32,126 nucleotides of DNA from assembly GCF_002890915.1 (NCBI RefSeq), contig NZ_POUT01000023.1, positions 1-32,126 of the forward strand. The letters run 5' to 3'. Both the position numbers and the translations under genes were made by a program. Positions 31,229 through 32,126 of the stretch are shown here, piece after piece; position 1 is the first letter of the stretch, and every line of letters begins with the position of its first letter. Under the pieces are notes generated by a model. The model was not told where the DNA came from and ran no database searches. It saw only the letters and a program-made list of their open reading frames with translations. This DNA comes from Stutzerimonas stutzeri (lineage in GTDB: Bacteria > Pseudomonadota > Gammaproteobacteria > Pseudomonadales > Pseudomonadaceae).

Positions 31229-31999
31229 ATGAGCACGCACAAGGTCGTATCCGAACAGGACTGGCTGGCCGCCCACAGCGCCCATCTGCTCGAGGAGAAG
31301 CAGCTCACCCACCAGCGCGACGCCCTCCATGCCAAGCGCCGCCAGCTGCCCTGGCGCCGCATCGAGCAGGACTACATCTTCCACGACGCCAGTGGCCCGG
31401 TTCGCCTCGGCGAGCTGTTCGCCGGGCGCAGCCAGCTGATCATCAAGCACTTCATGTTCGGCCCGGACTGGACCGAGGGTTGCGTCGGCTGCTCGTTCGA
31501 GGCGGATCACATCCAGGGCGCGCTGGTGCATCTGGAGCACCACGACGTCAGCTTCGCCGCCATCTCGCGGGCGCCGTTCGACAGGCTGGAGGCGTTCCGC
31601 CGGCGCATGGGCTGGCACTTCCGCTGGCTGTCGTCGGCCGGCAGCAGCTTCAACCGCGACTTCCACGTGTCCTTCGAGCCCGACGACATCGTCGATGGCA
31701 AGGTCTTCTACAACTATGTCTGGCAGCCCTTCGTCTGCGAGGAGCTGTCGGGCTTCAGCGTGTTCCTGCGCGACGAGCAGGGCGACATCTTCCACACCTT
31801 CTCCGCCTATGGGCGCGGCGCGGAAGAGCTGCTCGGCACCTATGTGCTGCTGGACATGACGCCCCACGGCCGCAACGAGAACGGCCCGAACCACGACCTC
31901 ACCGACTGGGTGCGCCATCACGACCGCTACGGCAGCGGCGGCGGCGTCATGCCGAGCGGGCGCCCCAGCTCGGATACCGGCGGTTGCTGCCACGACTAG
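31229..31999 (+). CDS. DUF899 (thioredoxin-like) family protein
   Basis: The protein has 256 residues. The DUF899 pattern is clear: LTHQRDALHAKRRQLPWRRIEQDYIF, GRSQLIIKHFMFGPDWTEGCVGCSFEADHI with a C-x-x-C pair where thioredoxin-fold proteins keep theirs, AISRAPFDRLEAFRRRMGW, SSAGSSFNRDFHVSFEP, and the VFHTFSAYGRG-type ending (here DIFHTFSAYGRGAEELLGTYVLLDMTPHGRNE). The function is unknown; a thiol-redox or peroxiredoxin-like role is suggested by the fold. The start at 31229 follows GGAGG. The last residues, GGCCHD, carry two more cysteines. Confidence 0.9.
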   Translation: MSTHKVVSEQDWLAAHSAHLLEEKQLTHQRDALHAKRRQLPWRRIEQDYIFHDASGPVRLGELFAGRSQLIIKHFMFGPDWTEGCVGCSFEADHIQGALVHLEHHDVSFAAISRAPFDRLEAFRRRMGWHFRWLSSAGSSFNRDFHVSFEPDDIVDGKVFYNYVWQPFVCEELSGFSVFLRDEQGDIFHTFSAYGRGAEELLGTYVLLDMTPHGRNENGPNHDLTDWVRHHDRYGSGGGVMPSGRPSSDTGGCCHD

Positions 32000-32126
32000 C
32001 AGGCCGTTGAAAAAAGCCAGAGCCCGCGTGGCTCTGGCAAAATGGCGGCCATCCTCTTCTGCCGAAGCCAGCCCAAGCCGATGCGTGGACTCGACCTCAA
32101 ACAAAACGAGCTGTTCAGTTATACGA
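32000..32126 (+). mobile_element. Left end of an insertion sequence, truncated by the window edge
   Basis: Starting one base after the DUF899 stop codon, the sequence reads CAGGCCGTTGAAAAA. A perfect 9-bp stem hairpin follows (32016-32024 against 32030-32038), then a transposase-like start at 32081. A terminal sequence ending in GTTGAAAAA is common in IS5/IS1182-type elements. The other end and the target duplication lie outside the window, so the boundary is provisional. Confidence 0.45.
32081..32126 (+). CDS. Transposase N-terminus, IS5/IS1182-like (partial)
   Basis: The 15 visible codons read MRGLDLKQNELFSYT and run off the edge. M-R-G-x-D...Q-x-x-L-F-S-Y at the very start is typical of IS5/IS1182-type transposases, whose next residues would be a DHPLR motif. 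No strong ribosome binding site is seen. The identification rests on 15 residues and the position of a terminus-like sequence 80 bp upstream. Confidence 0.5.
   Translation, partial: MRGLDLKQNELFSYT

Noticed and set aside
32016..32038. Terminator of the DUF899 gene
   Set aside because: The stem is perfect, but the run of six T residues follows it only on the minus strand; on the plus strand it is followed by AAAATGG.

Overview
The window looks like chromosome of a high-GC gammaproteobacterium of the Pseudomonas group, most likely the stutzeri/mendocina branch (Stutzerimonas-like). The evidence is gene content typical of Pseudomonas, GTAGGGTGGA and GTAGGAGCG palindromic repeats between genes, and A-rich AACAACAA-type leaders (Crc/Hfq targets) in front of catabolic genes. 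The species is inference; no marker gene is present. No tRNA, rRNA or CRISPR array was seen.

Left part (1-5220) is accessory DNA. It starts with three 25-bp-phased direct repeats and a stub of a LysE-family exporter. A minus-strand type VI secretion lipase (DUF2235, Tle-type) gene follows, translationally coupled to the first of three tandem DUF2931 lipoprotein genes that are probably its immunity proteins. The spacers between the lipoprotein genes are decayed copies of the 3' end of the lipase gene, and the copies are mosaics of each other. Upstream on the same strand is a compact cassette with every part of a phage P1-type C4 antisense RNA switch: promoter, a1/b1 targets, terminator-like hairpin, C4 fold, a2/b2 targets, a 28-codon leader ORF and two overlapping small genes.

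Positions 5521-8768 hold ordinary genes: a glutathione S-transferase, a DUF2845 protein, an RhlE-type RNA helicase and a DJ-1/PfpI protein with a palindromic operator candidate.

Positions 8915-22425 form an amino-acid catabolism region. A minus-strand operon hppD-hmgA-fahA-maiA takes 4-hydroxyphenylpyruvate to fumarate and acetoacetate and is followed by an NSS-type sodium symporter. Upstream lie a second NSS symporter gene broken by a frameshift, a Leu/Phe-type dehydrogenase, a six-unit tandem array of about 110-bp palindromic repeats, a giant fused indolepyruvate:ferredoxin oxidoreductase, and a divergent Lrp/AsnC regulator. Together these cover uptake, deamination and oxidation of aromatic (and perhaps branched-chain) amino acids.

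Positions 22553-26964 hold a DUF192 protein, an AtoE-type short-chain fatty acid transporter, and a sigma-54 promoter with three evenly built upstream activator palindromes. That promoter precedes a GntP-family permease gene and 3-hydroxybutyrate dehydrogenase. This ketone-body module joins the tyrosine module at acetoacetate.

Positions 27084-29560 carry an unusual two-gene operon: an AMP/thymidine-phosphorylase-like enzyme overlapping a divergent PRPP-synthetase homologue. The right end has an RluA-type pseudouridine synthase, a PepSY protein, a DUF899 protein, and the first codons of what looks like an IS5/IS1182-type transposase running off the edge.
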